A stretch of 64,000 nucleotides of DNA from Hungatella hathewayi. GTDB taxonomy: Bacteria; Bacillota; Clostridia; Lachnospirales; Lachnospiraceae. The notes under the pieces are model-generated. The model worked only from the letters and a program-made list of their open reading frames with translations, was not told where the DNA came from and made no database searches. The position numbers and the translations under genes were made by a program. The DNA lies in assembly GCA_025149285.1 (NCBI GenBank), contig CP102274.1, forward strand, positions 6,242,489 through 6,306,488, in the 5' to 3' direction. This document shows positions 42,628 through 51,913 of the stretch, one piece after another (position 1 is the stretch's first letter; every line of letters starts with the position of its first letter).

Positions 42628-43592
42628 TATTTTGTCCTCCTTTTACTTTGAGCTACATACTGCGCTTTTATGCGAGGATCCACATAGGCATAAACCAGGT
42701 CTACTAGCAGCATGACAATGGCAATAAATATAGCCAGTACAATGACACATCCCTGAACAACAGGATAGTCACGACCGGTTATCGCCGTAGTAATATAGGA
42801 ACCGATGCCCGGCATGGAGAATACCTGTTCGATGATAATTGTTCCCGCAATACTTCTTCCAAAACTTCCTCCGATGATTGTAATGACCGGAATCAGAGCA
42901 TTGGGAAGCATGTGGCTGTATATGACCTTTTTCTCAGGAAGTCCCTTCGCCCTGGCGGTTGTGACAAAATCAGACCGGCATACATCAAGCATGCTGGAAC
43001 GCGTCTGACGGGCCAGCTGTCCGATTCCATGAAGCGATCCGGCAATAACGGGCATAATATAACACTGCCACCGCTCAATTCCAAAGGATGGGAGCCATCC
43101 CAGCTTTAATGAAAATAAATACACCATCATGAGTGCCAGCCAGAAATCAGGCACCGAGGTACAGACCATGGCTACCACCATGCAGATCCGGTCCTGCCAT
43201 CCATTTTGATGGATGGCAGCCGTAATTCCCAGTGGAAGTGCTATGGCGGTACTGATGATCACAAACATGATTCCCAGAAACAGGGTCCGCGGAAAGCGGC
43301 CTGTCAGCTCGGTCAGGACTGGAATCCCCCTGAACCAGGAGGTTCCTAAATCAAAATGGAAAAATGTATTGTATAAAAATTTTCCCAGACGGATGAGATA
43401 AGGATCCGTCAACCCCAACTGAACCCTTTTTGCCTCCAGCTCTGCCGGTGACGCTTCCGATCCCAGAAGAAGCATAGCCGGATCGCCGGGAACAAAATAC
43501 ATAATCGAAAAAATCAGGATTGCAGCGCCGACTATAACAAACAGCGTCATGACAAGACGTTTTAAAATATATTTTCCCATACGCTCCACCAT
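42627..43592 (-). CDS. oppB: Oligopeptide/dipeptide-type ABC permease (OppB/DppB-like)
   Basis: A ~317-residue permease. It opens with YILKRLVMTLFVIVGAAILIF, has the FVPGDPAMLLLG loop typical of OppB/DppB, and the EAA loop FVTTARAKGLPEKKVIYSHMLPN. The start could be the ATG at 43592 or the one four codons later (MGKYILKR), where GGTGGAG lies just upstream. It follows the binding lipoprotein by 16 nt. Confidence 0.92.
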   Translation of the reverse strand: MVERMGKYILKRLVMTLFVIVGAAILIFSIMYFVPGDPAMLLLGSEASPAELEAKRVQLGLTDPYLIRLGKFLYNTFFHFDLGTSWFRGIPVLTELTGRFPRTLFLGIMFVIISTAIALPLGITAAIHQNGWQDRICMVVAMVCTSVPDFWLALMMVYLFSLKLGWLPSFGIERWQCYIMPVIAGSLHGIGQLARQTRSSMLDVCRSDFVTTARAKGLPEKKVIYSHMLPNALIPVITIIGGSFGRSIAGTIIIEQVFSMPGIGSYITTAITGRDYPVVQGCVIVLAIFIAIVMLLVDLVYAYVDPRIKAQYVAQSKRRTK

Positions 43593-43608
43593 TTCTTAAT
43601 TGTAATAA

Positions 43609-45294
43609 TTACTCTGTATAGGTACAGGCACCTGGCATAATTGCGTTTTTATAGCTTAATACAACCTCGCTGCAATTTGCCGGAATAATCAGATTGTTAT
43701 AATAATTTACCAGTCCATGGCCGTATGCCATATCAATAATATATTCATGGGCCGCCTGCACCGTTTCGTCTGTATGCGTGCTTAAAAGCCGGGCCGCGTC
43801 AATACGCTTCTGAAGCTCATCGTCATATGCAAAGTTAATGGTACCGCCCCATGTAAAATAGGACTGGGAGAAACAGTTTTTCCAGCAGGTTGTCACATAG
43901 TTGGAAGCCGCTTTTGAAATAACCGAAATATCCCATGCGGTCGGATCTTTTATATAGGTACCTAAAAGTGAAGATTCAACAGCGTTAATCTCTACATTGA
44001 TTCCGATCTGTCCCAGGAATGCCTGGATCAGAACAGCGGTATCGCTCATGGCATCTGTAGACTCACACATCAGAGACAGGGTTACTTCTCCTTCTTTATA
44101 TCCGGCTGCCGCCAGATGCTCTTTTGCTTTTTCAAGATCGGAATGGTAGTAATTATCCTCTGTTTCCCACGAATCCTGATAGTCCGGGCATTTCGGCCTG
44201 GCTACGTCATAGGTGACCGTGCCGTTTCCGTTATATACACTCTGAAGAATTACATTTGCATCAATTGCATAATAAATAGCTTTTCTCAAATCGACATTGC
44301 TGGTGAGCTTGTCTTCACTGCAGTTACAGAATATCTGGCTGACTAAATTATCCGGAACCTGGTATACCCAGAAGTTGTCCGCCTGTGCTCCGCCTTCCTG
44401 GAATGTTGACAGATCATCGGTTCTTACCGCCCAGCTCATATCTATGGAGCCGTTTTCAAGGGCTGTCGTCATCTGTGAGGATTCCGTAATAATATAATAG
44501 TTGATCTTATTTACGTTTGCCCGGTCACGAGGATTAATGAGCGTTTCATCGGTCTGCCAGTAATTATCCGTCTTCTCCATAGTCAAAATATAACCGCTGA
44601 CATAATTTGAAACTTTATATGGACTGGTACTGACTGGCGTCGTTGCCATTCCATCCGGGCTGGCCTCATAGGCGGCCTGGGTCACTACATAAAATGTTTC
44701 AAATAACGTTTCCAGATCGTATACATACAGCGTAGTGTTAAAATTAAACTGTACGGTATAATCATCAATCACTTCTACATTCTCAATATAGGAAAGCCCG
44801 TAGATATTGCCGGCCTCCACACATTTTTCAAACGAAAATTTCACATCGGATGCAGTTAAATGATTTCCTGCTGAATCATAGATATTATCATAAATATGTA
44901 CGGTCATACTGGATTCATCTTCGGCCAGCTCATAATCCTTCATGAGCACCCCGTGAATCTCCCCATCAATACAATGGGCCAGATTTTCATAAATGCAGTC
45001 AGTCGTAGCCGTTCGTCCCGTATTATTAGGTCCCCACGGCGATAAATCACCGGGGTCTGCCTCGATGCCGACATTGATTACCTCCAGATTTGCAGCTGTT
45101 TTATCCTCACTGCCTTTTTGATTGACTACAGGCCCCTCTGCCGTGGCTTCATTTGTTAATCCGGCTGTTGACGCTGTTGTTGCTGCACTGTCTGCAGTCT
45201 TTGATCCGCAGCCCGTCATTCCTGCTGCAGCCAAGCTGATCGTGCACAGTGCTGCCAGACTTCTCCTCAGTGTCTTACGTAAATCCCTTCTCAT
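43609..45294 (-). CDS. oppA: ABC transporter substrate-binding lipoprotein, family 5 (OppA/DppA-like)
   Basis: A 561-residue extracellular binding protein, the first gene of the 13-gene operon. The signal peptide has an Arg-rich start and the lipobox MTGC (Cys29), then an Ala/Thr-rich linker. Family 5 marks are DPGDLSPWGPN, VKFSFEKCVEAGN, LRKAIYYAIDANVILQSVYNGNG and KAKEHLAAAGY. Family 5 proteins bind peptides, but also nickel, glycosides and opines, so the ligand is open. It should capture the compound processed by the downstream hydrolases. Confidence 0.92.
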   Translation of the reverse strand: MRRDLRKTLRRSLAALCTISLAAAGMTGCGSKTADSAATTASTAGLTNEATAEGPVVNQKGSEDKTAANLEVINVGIEADPGDLSPWGPNNTGRTATTDCIYENLAHCIDGEIHGVLMKDYELAEDESSMTVHIYDNIYDSAGNHLTASDVKFSFEKCVEAGNIYGLSYIENVEVIDDYTVQFNFNTTLYVYDLETLFETFYVVTQAAYEASPDGMATTPVSTSPYKVSNYVSGYILTMEKTDNYWQTDETLINPRDRANVNKINYYIITESSQMTTALENGSIDMSWAVRTDDLSTFQEGGAQADNFWVYQVPDNLVSQIFCNCSEDKLTSNVDLRKAIYYAIDANVILQSVYNGNGTVTYDVARPKCPDYQDSWETEDNYYHSDLEKAKEHLAAAGYKEGEVTLSLMCESTDAMSDTAVLIQAFLGQIGINVEINAVESSLLGTYIKDPTAWDISVISKAASNYVTTCWKNCFSQSYFTWGGTINFAYDDELQKRIDAARLLSTHTDETVQAAHEYIIDMAYGHGLVNYYNNLIIPANCSEVVLSYKNAIMPGACTYTE

Positions 45295-45372
45295 AAAAAC
45301 CTTCCTCCTTAAGAATTTAATATAAAGTATTTAAACAATTTTTTTGTTTATTTCCCCCCTCCTTTTGTAAAT

Positions 45373-45436
45373 ATTATACAGGAGACCTTTTTGACTTTCA
45401 AATCCGTTTATGGTATAATCAATTCCAAAATGGAAT
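45373..45436. promoter_or_regulatory. Overlapping divergent promoters and LysR operator
   Basis: Minus strand (oppA operon): -35 TTGAAA (45396-45401), 17 bp, -10 TATAAT (45373-45378). Plus strand (LysR gene): -35 TTGACT (45391-45396), 17 bp, -10 TATAAT (45414-45419). The two -35 boxes share a base, so the polymerases compete. The perfect LysR box ATTCCAAAATGGAAT (45422-45436) lies just past the plus -10, placed to repress the regulator and activate the operon. Confidence 0.8.
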
Positions 45437-45477
45437 GCATTGTTTTTACTTTCTGAAAATTGGGATGGAGTTTACCT

Positions 45478-46362
45478 ATGAATACGACCTACTTCAAAGA
45501 TTTCCTGACTATCGCTGAATTGGGCAGCTATGAAAAAGCTGCGGAAGAACTTTATACCACGCAGTCAACGCTCACAAAACACATACAAAAATTAGAGTCC
45601 GAACTGGGTACTACTCTGTTTGACCGGACTTCCAGGAGTGTGCGCTTAAATGAATGCGGCAAAATATTTCTTCCTTATGCACAGCAGACGCTGCAGATCG
45701 AGCATGAATATCAGATGGCGCTCAGCTCTTATACCAGAGAAACCCAGTATACAATATCGATTGGGTCCGTGACCAACATTGTAGCTTACCGGATATCCGA
45801 TATTTTTGTAAGTTTTCAGCGGGATTATCCCAATTACCATCTGGATATAGACGGCGGCAGTCCCTATGCCGTTTATCAGAACCTGTTAAATGGAAAGTAT
45901 GACTTCGCCTTCCTTCGATACACGGATAAAACTGATTTAAGCGAAATCACAGCGATCCCCTTCACGACAGACCGGCTGGCGGTCGCCTGCTCGCGGGAAA
46001 ATCCCCTGGCCTCCCGTACCTCAGTCACTGCAAAAGACTTAGAACGGGAGAATATTCTGATGTTTAAGGAACACTCCTTCATGTATGATTTTATTAACGA
46101 AGCATGTAATGCGGCCGGGTTTAAGCCAAACATCAGCTTAAGCGTCCATAGAACCGAAAACCTGGTGGAACTCGCCTCCCATAATATGGGGATCTGTTTT
46201 CTGATGAAAAAGGTAGCGCTGACATTTGATAATCCGAATATCGCTGTCGTTGACCTTGAACCGGCTTATAACTGCAATATTGATCTGTGTTATTTGAAAG
46301 GGAAAAAGCTTTCAGCTGCTGCCCAGAATTTCATGAATTTTACAAGGCATTTCAATAAATGA
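45478..46362 (+). CDS. LysR-family regulator of the 13-gene operon
   Basis: A 294-residue LTTR. The HTH is LGSYEKAAEELYTTQSTLTKHIQKLESELGTTLF (split as residues ~15-48), followed by an effector-binding domain (~90-294). ATG at 45478 is preceded by GGATGGAG; an in-frame ATG six codons earlier lacks a ribosome site. It is divergent from the oppA operon with overlapping promoters and a palindromic box, so it is the likely regulator of the whole 15-kb set. The inducer is unknown. Confidence 0.92.
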   Translation: MNTTYFKDFLTIAELGSYEKAAEELYTTQSTLTKHIQKLESELGTTLFDRTSRSVRLNECGKIFLPYAQQTLQIEHEYQMALSSYTRETQYTISIGSVTNIVAYRISDIFVSFQRDYPNYHLDIDGGSPYAVYQNLLNGKYDFAFLRYTDKTDLSEITAIPFTTDRLAVACSRENPLASRTSVTAKDLERENILMFKEHSFMYDFINEACNAAGFKPNISLSVHRTENLVELASHNMGICFLMKKVALTFDNPNIAVVDLEPAYNCNIDLCYLKGKKLSAAAQNFMNFTRHFNK

Positions 46363-46426
46363 AAAGGAAGCCTGCTTTCCGTTCTCATGGGAAAGGGAAG
46401 CATTAAAATCTCATGGCTGTTTTCAA

Positions 46427-46481
46427 AAAAGAAGGAATACGCTCTGCTGCAGATACAGCCAAAAGCGTATTCCTTCTTTTT
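46427..46481. terminator. Intrinsic terminator after the LysR gene
   Basis: A long perfect stem GAAGGAATACGCT/AGCGTATTCCTTC is flanked by A and U runs on the two sides, so it can serve the LysR gene and also act from the opposite strand on the relic AraC region. Confidence 0.88.
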
Positions 46482-46504
46482 CGATGTAAAAAAGCATTCC
46501 ATTC

Positions 46505-46682
46505 TTACGTCCTTTGAAAAATAGCCATACGATATTCTGTGGGACTCTGTCCCGTAGTCCGTTTAAATACCTTTGCAAAGTAATTGGAGTCCGCATAACC
46601 GACTGCTTTACCGATCTCTTTTACGTTCACGGTTGACTCCTCCAGCAGCTTCCCGGCTTCCTCCATCCGGACCTCGGTCAGC
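46505..46682 (-). pseudogene. AraC-family regulator remnant (C-terminal HTH only)
   Basis: The translation LTEVRMEEAGKLLEES..VKEIGKAVGYADSNYFAKVFKRTTGQSPTEYR ends at a TAA and matches the last ~58 residues of an AraC/YesN DNA-binding domain. It begins right at the stop codon of the upstream gene with no start codon or ribosome site, and the N-terminal part is missing. It is a decayed or truncated gene. Confidence 0.8.
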
Positions 46683-47306
46683 TTATCCTTCTATCTTCTG
46701 CTTCTCTGTTTTCTCTATCAGCCGCGCAATTCCTTCTTCCGTATAGGAGAGAAGCCGCCCGAACTGCCTGGCGGTCTCATAGCTTTGCTGTCTGGTGTAT
46801 GTGCCGTCTTCCATAAGCCGCTTCTGTTCTTCTTTCAGCCCCAGGTACGCCTCCAGCACCTCGTTCGTGCTGTAAAACAGATAGTTATACGTCCCCCGGT
46901 TCAGTTCTTCAGGAAATAAATCTGTCAGAAATGCTTCATCTTCCGGATAGAACAGGATCCCGTATGAATCACAAATCCGTTTCACCTCCGGCAAAAATGA
47001 GTCCCGCTCCTCCTTTGTGGCGCAGGGATGGCTCATGGCCAACTTCTTTACTCCTGCCGCCACCATCTCACAGAAACTGTCCATAGCGCCCAAATGATAG
47101 GAATACCGGTCGATCTCACGGCGTGGCTCCTCTGCCTCCTGATAAAGCTCGTATTCCTCCCGGTCCAGCGACAGCGGAATTCCGGATTTGCTTGTAACGT
47201 TGACGCCTCCGTACCAGGTGCTGTCTACCGTGAAAATATCGCCTGGCTTGTATTCCAGGGAAAAATCATTGTTTTTCTTTATAATTCTGATTTTCTGATT
47301 CTCCAT
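46683..47306 (-). CDS. Uncharacterised protein
   Basis: A 207-residue soluble protein that I do not recognise. The first ~55 residues (KIRIIKKNNDFSLEYKPGDIFTVDSTWYGGVNVTSKSGIPLSL, a strand-rich stretch) look like a small SH3/KOW-type barrel; the remainder is helical and Glu-rich, with no membrane segment or catalytic motif. ATG at 47306 is preceded by GAGAGGATAAA. The AraC relic follows its stop directly. The ~135 nt upstream hold no evident regulatory structure. Confidence 0.65.
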   Translation of the reverse strand: MENQKIRIIKKNNDFSLEYKPGDIFTVDSTWYGGVNVTSKSGIPLSLDREEYELYQEAEEPRREIDRYSYHLGAMDSFCEMVAAGVKKLAMSHPCATKEERDSFLPEVKRICDSYGILFYPEDEAFLTDLFPEELNRGTYNYLFYSTNEVLEAYLGLKEEQKRLMEDGTYTRQQSYETARQFGRLLSYTEEGIARLIEKTEKQKIEG

Positions 47307-47444
47307 TTTATCCTCTCTCATCTATGTTATAGTCACCTTATTTGTGTTACTAACCATTTTACCATCAAATACCGTTTTTTTACAGATACTTTCCTTAGAA
47401 ACACAGGCAATTCTATGATTTTTTGATGAATAGGAGATCTGTCT

Positions 47445-49187
47445 TCACAGACTCCAGGACAAACTCCTGTTTTGAAGCTCCATCATATGACGGTAAATTC
47501 CATTCTCCTCCAACAGCTTCTCCGGCGTTCCCTGTTCCGCCACGCATCCGTCCTTTAGCACGATAATCTGATCGGCGCCAGCCACAGTCCGCATCCGGTG
47601 AGCAATAATCAGCACGGTCTTATCCTTTACAAGATTGGAGATGGCCTCCTGGACCAATGTCTCATTTTCCACATCCAGGGAAGCGGTAGCCTCATCCATA
47701 AGTATGATCGGTGCGTCCTTTAAGAGAGCCCTGGCGATGGACAGCCGCTGCCGTTCGCCGCCGGAAAGGGTGGAGCCGTTTTCTCCGATTCTGGTCTGAT
47801 AGCCCTCGGGAAGACGGCTAATAAATTCTTCGCACTGAGCTGCCCTGGCTGCCGCCAGGACTTCTTCGTCGGAGGCCCCCTTTCTGCCCAGACGAATATT
47901 TTCCATGATCGTATTGTTGAACAGAACTACGTCCTGGAATACGATGGAGAAACTCTTCAGCAACGTCTCCGGCTCTATTTTGCTGATGTCACTGCCGCCG
48001 ATGGTGATCCTGCCCTTGTCGGCATCCCAGAACCGTGCGGCCAGCTTTGCGCTGGTAGATTTGCCTCCTCCGGATGGCCCCACGAGAGCCGTAACCTGCC
48101 CCTGCTTCGCAGTGAAGGACACCTCACGCAGAACCGGTTCCCCTTCCTTATAAGAGAAGCCCACCCGGTCAAACACAATATCATAGCCATGACAGTCGGC
48201 ATCTTCTCTCCCCTGCTGAATCTTCTGTTCCTCAATTGTCTTCATCCTCTCCACAACAAGCAGCGTGGAATATACGGCAGACAGGTTCTGAAGGCAGCCG
48301 CTGAGCGGCTGGTACAGTCTGGTCGCAGCCAGCATGAACATCAGAAAGATCATAAAGCTTATGGAACCAGACACAAGAAGAGACGCGCCAACCAGCACGG
48401 TAGTTGCCATGCCGATCTTTAAGATCATCTGAGCCGAGGTCACCAGCGTGCCATTTAACAGTTCCAGCTTAACTGTAATGGATTCCACATCCATGATTTT
48501 CCGGTCCAGCTTCTTTAGATAATCCGCGCGCTGGTTATTGGCCCTGATATCCTGAATATTTTCAATGCATTCCTGGATACCATCGGAGGCTGCAATCTTT
48601 TTCCCCTTCTGCCTGCGCTCCATCCTGTCCACAAGCGGTCTTGACAGAACTGCCAGCAGAATTGACACTGGAGCAACCCATAACACCGCAATTCCCATCC
48701 TCCAGTTTGCGGCCAGAAGTCCGATTCCGATCAGCACTGTGGAAATCAAAGCTCCGATCAGTTCCGGGATAAAATGAGAAAATGCTTTCTCCACAAATGC
48801 ACAGTCCGCCATAATTGTGGTTGTCAAATCGGCCAGATCTCGTTTTCCAAAAAATGACAGAGGCAGCATACGAAGCCGTTCCGCCAGTCTGATTCTCATA
48901 TCGGCGCTCTCCTGATAGGAGGAGAGAAACGTCGCGTTGTACTGCAGATATTCAAAGAAGCCAATAACCGCCAGCAGAACCACGCTGATTCCCACATACC
49001 CGCCGATTCCCAGGTCCGGGGGGACAAGACCGATGAGAGGGCCGGTCAGCCGCTCCATAAACAGGAACAGGATTCCCATCGGAAACATCAGGCTGATATT
49101 CGTCAGGGCACAGCAAACGATTGCTTTTGTCAGATCTTTTCCTCCCTGCTCGCTCAATGCAAATTTTTTCTGAAGATATTTACTCAT
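47445..49187 (-). CDS. ABC exporter/importer half-transporter (TM + ATPase), second subunit
   Basis: A 580-residue half-transporter with six TM helices (~25-310) and a C-terminal ATPase: Walker A GPSGGGKST, signature LSGGERQRLSIARALL, Walker B IILMDEATASLD, H-loop AHRM. The ATG overlaps the stop of the partner gene (ATGA), so the two form a heterodimer. The pair resembles the YbtPQ/IrtAB group that can move siderophores inward as well as drug exporters; which applies here is open. Confidence 0.92.
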   Translation of the reverse strand: MSKYLQKKFALSEQGGKDLTKAIVCCALTNISLMFPMGILFLFMERLTGPLIGLVPPDLGIGGYVGISVVLLAVIGFFEYLQYNATFLSSYQESADMRIRLAERLRMLPLSFFGKRDLADLTTTIMADCAFVEKAFSHFIPELIGALISTVLIGIGLLAANWRMGIAVLWVAPVSILLAVLSRPLVDRMERRQKGKKIAASDGIQECIENIQDIRANNQRADYLKKLDRKIMDVESITVKLELLNGTLVTSAQMILKIGMATTVLVGASLLVSGSISFMIFLMFMLAATRLYQPLSGCLQNLSAVYSTLLVVERMKTIEEQKIQQGREDADCHGYDIVFDRVGFSYKEGEPVLREVSFTAKQGQVTALVGPSGGGKSTSAKLAARFWDADKGRITIGGSDISKIEPETLLKSFSIVFQDVVLFNNTIMENIRLGRKGASDEEVLAAARAAQCEEFISRLPEGYQTRIGENGSTLSGGERQRLSIARALLKDAPIILMDEATASLDVENETLVQEAISNLVKDKTVLIIAHRMRTVAGADQIIVLKDGCVAEQGTPEKLLEENGIYRHMMELQNRSLSWSL

Positions 49188-50998
49188 GCCGTTCCACCTA
49201 CCTTCCATTCTGCTGACCTCTGGTAATCCTCCCACATCCTGGCGTACAGTCCGCCGGTTGCGAGAAGCTCGTTATGGCTTCCCTCTTCCGCAATGCGTCC
49301 CTTCTCCATCACAAAGATGCGGTCCGCACGGCAAATGGTGGACAGCCTGTGGGCGATCATGATAACCGTCTTGCCTTCTGCCAGTTTCTCGAATCCCTGT
49401 TGAATCAGGTACTCATTGTCAGGGTCTGCAAATGCAGTCGCCTCATCCAGCAGAACGATAGGGGCATCCTTTAAGATCGCTCTCGCCAGGGCGATCCGCT
49501 GTACCTCGCCTCCCGATAAATAGACTCCTTTTGTGCCGACGACGGTATGGAGCCCCTGCGGCATTTTCTCAATGATATCTTCGCATCGTGCGGCTTCCAG
49601 AGCCCGCCTCACCTCTGCCTCCGCAGCCTGGGGTCTGGCTGCCCGTATGTTATTCAGCAGGGTATCCTTAAATAAGTGGCAGTCCTGGAATACAAAGCTG
49701 ACCCTTTTCATCAGTTCTTCCGTACCGATCTCACGCACGTCAGCACCTCCTATGGTGATACTTCCGCTACTGACATCGAAAAATCGGGGAATCAGGCTTA
49801 CCAGTGTGGTCTTTCCGCTGCCGGAAGCCCCCACTATGGCCGCGGCAGTCCCCTGCGGAACCGTAAGGGAGACTTTATCCAGAGCTGCAATACCTCCCTT
49901 CCGGTAAGAAAAGGTCACATCCTGAAACTGAATCGTATAATCCTTCGGCTTCTTCGGGACAGGCGGTTCGGAAAGCGGCTCTTCCTTCAGAATTTTTAAG
50001 ACGCGGTTCATGGCATCTCTGGCTGCCATGGTATTTTCACTGGTCCACATGATCTTATCCATCATTGCCACACAGATCGGGCTGAACAGAATATAAAAGA
50101 TAATATCCAGCGCAGCAGTCGTATAGGAAGCCCCTCTGGAAATATCACCGGCCAGCAGAATTCCGGCGGGAATCAGTATGGCAAAAATCCCGTTGATGCT
50201 GACTGTATAGGCACACATGGGAATGCGCAGGGAGATGGTATAATTCACCGCCCAGTCCCGATACCGTAGAATCGAATCGTGAAAGCTCTTAAACGAAAAT
50301 ATACTCTGCTGAAACGTCTTAACCACCGGAATTCCCCGGACATACTCCACCGCTTCGTTATTCATATCTTCCAGGGCATTCTGATACTGCCGCATACACT
50401 CCGCCAGCCCGGTTCCCATCATGCGGCTTAAGAAAAATACGCCCACACCCATAGGAACCAGGCTGATCAGGCCAAATCTCCAGTCAAAGACCAGAAGAAG
50501 CACGAGAACAGCGACAGGCGTTACGACAGCCCCGGCCAGGTCCGGAAGCTGATGTGCCAGATAAGTCTCCGTCTGCCCGGCTCCGTCATCGATAATCCGG
50601 CGAAGCTTTCCGCTTCCCTCCTGTTTGAAATATCCGACCGGCAGCCTTGTCAGATGGTGAAGTGCCACGGTCTTCATATTTCTGGCCGTGCGGAACGCCG
50701 ATAAATGGGTACACATAAGCGCTCCAAAATATAACAGCATGCTGATCAGTGAGGAGGCCACCGCCAGCCAGCCCCAATAAACCAGGTGCCGGTTGTCCAG
50801 TCCGGTATTCCAGGACAGAACCACCTCTTTTACGACATTCCACATGCACAGATAGGGTGCCAGCGCAATCACGGAACTGATTCCTGATAAGACACAGCCG
50901 GCTCCCGTAAGGAACCGGTATTTTCCGGCAAAGGTCATCAGCGTGACTTTCTTTGTCTCCGGAAGCCGTGTCATGATTTTCCTGTTACTGCTTTCCAT
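49184..50998 (-). CDS. ABC exporter/importer half-transporter (TM + ATPase), first subunit
   Basis: A 604-residue half-transporter. The TM domain (~20-310) is followed by an ATPase with Walker A GASGSGKTT, signature LSGGEVQRIALARAIL and Walker B IVLLDEATAFADPDNE. The ATAFADP form is typical of the YbtP/IrtA-like branch. AAAGGAGGATG lies before the start. It is preceded by a TetR regulator gene and two perfect palindromes, so the operon is probably repressed until a ligand appears. Confidence 0.92.
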   Translation of the reverse strand: MESSNRKIMTRLPETKKVTLMTFAGKYRFLTGAGCVLSGISSVIALAPYLCMWNVVKEVVLSWNTGLDNRHLVYWGWLAVASSLISMLLYFGALMCTHLSAFRTARNMKTVALHHLTRLPVGYFKQEGSGKLRRIIDDGAGQTETYLAHQLPDLAGAVVTPVAVLVLLLVFDWRFGLISLVPMGVGVFFLSRMMGTGLAECMRQYQNALEDMNNEAVEYVRGIPVVKTFQQSIFSFKSFHDSILRYRDWAVNYTISLRIPMCAYTVSINGIFAILIPAGILLAGDISRGASYTTAALDIIFYILFSPICVAMMDKIMWTSENTMAARDAMNRVLKILKEEPLSEPPVPKKPKDYTIQFQDVTFSYRKGGIAALDKVSLTVPQGTAAAIVGASGSGKTTLVSLIPRFFDVSSGSITIGGADVREIGTEELMKRVSFVFQDCHLFKDTLLNNIRAARPQAAEAEVRRALEAARCEDIIEKMPQGLHTVVGTKGVYLSGGEVQRIALARAILKDAPIVLLDEATAFADPDNEYLIQQGFEKLAEGKTVIMIAHRLSTICRADRIFVMEKGRIAEEGSHNELLATGGLYARMWEDYQRSAEWKVGGTA

Positions 50999-51062
50999 TT
51001 TTCATCCTCCTTTTTGTTGAATTGTAACTTGTATCGTAACTCGCATCGTCTCCCGCCGTTTA

Positions 51063-51110
51063 GTTAGTTTTAACTAACCGTATAGTACAATACGTACCTG
51101 TCTACAGGTA
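51063..51110. promoter_or_regulatory. Two perfect 16-bp palindromes upstream of the ABC pair
   Basis: GTTAGTTTTAACTAAC (51063-51078) and TACCTGTCTACAGGTA (51095-51110) lie between the TetR stop and the first ABC gene. They are unrelated to each other and to the TetR gene's own operator. They suggest binding of one or two dimeric regulators at an internal promoter. Confidence 0.6.
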
Positions 51111-51145
51111 CTATTGCATCTGATTTATCTGTCTTCCATTCCTGA

Positions 51146-51769
51146 CTATGAAGGCAGATTCAGGATCTTTTTCCACCCCGCATGCTGGAAACGGCTTAAG
51201 ATGAGGGAGCAGGACACTGCCTCTTCCCGCGGGATATCGTGGTCTACAAACTCCTGAATCTGCCGAAAGAAGGTGCTGCACACGATATGGATCAACGCGT
51301 CTCCCAGTTTGGGGACCGGATAACCCATCTGCTCTACCGCCGCCACAAAATCATGGCATGACCGCTCCTCCACCTCGGCCAGCCGGTCAAAGAAGCGTTC
51401 TCCACAGCCGGGAGCGCCGCAGCACAGAAGCAGCTTAAACGCCTCGAAATGGTCATAGATGTAATTCACCAGCCACGGAACACACTCCTCCGTCACAACA
51501 TTCAACATAGCCGGCTGCTCCTCGGGCGGAAGCGACGCAAAATCGCTGTGTACCTTTGTATACAGTTCCACCAGTTCCTCCGCCGCATCTTCCGTCAGCG
51601 CCGCAAACAGCGCCTCCTTCCCTGCAAAATAACCATAGATTGCGCCGGTGGTGACCGAGGCTTCTTTGGCAATCCGCCTTAATGAAGCCTTCTCATATCC
51701 GTATTCCATAAATTCTTTCCTGCCGGCCTCCAGAATTGCCGCAGCCGTATCTCTGTTTTGGGTACCCAT
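51146..51769 (-). CDS. TetR-family transcriptional regulator
   Basis: A 207-residue repressor. The N-terminal HTH is AILEAGRKEFMEYGYEKASLRRIAKEASVTTGAIYGYFAGKEALF, read as residues ~10-55; the C-terminal ligand domain is helical and divergent. It lies directly upstream of the ABC transporter pair on the same strand and has a palindromic site over its own promoter, so autoregulation and control of the ABC pair are likely. Confidence 0.92.
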   Translation of the reverse strand: MGTQNRDTAAAILEAGRKEFMEYGYEKASLRRIAKEASVTTGAIYGYFAGKEALFAALTEDAAEELVELYTKVHSDFASLPPEEQPAMLNVVTEECVPWLVNYIYDHFEAFKLLLCCGAPGCGERFFDRLAEVEERSCHDFVAAVEQMGYPVPKLGDALIHIVCSTFFRQIQEFVDHDIPREEAVSCSLILSRFQHAGWKKILNLPS

Positions 51770-51805
51770 ATATTACCTCAATTCTGCTCTGGTTCAAGCA
51801 TTTTT

Positions 51806-51858
51806 ATAACAGTGTTATATAACACCGTTATGATACGACAAAATCAGAAAACAGTCAA
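51806..51858 (-). promoter_or_regulatory. TetR gene promoter with overlapping operator
   Basis: -35 TTGACT (51853-51858), 17 bp, -10 TATCAT (51830-51835) on the minus strand. A 26-bp near-perfect palindrome (51806-51831) with outer arms ATAAC/GTTAT and inner TGTTATATAACA covers the start point, fitting autorepression. Confidence 0.8.
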
Positions 51859-51913
51859 TACAGCTTACTGAACCATTTTTCTCAGTAACTGTCATATTTA
51901 CATGGAATGAGAA

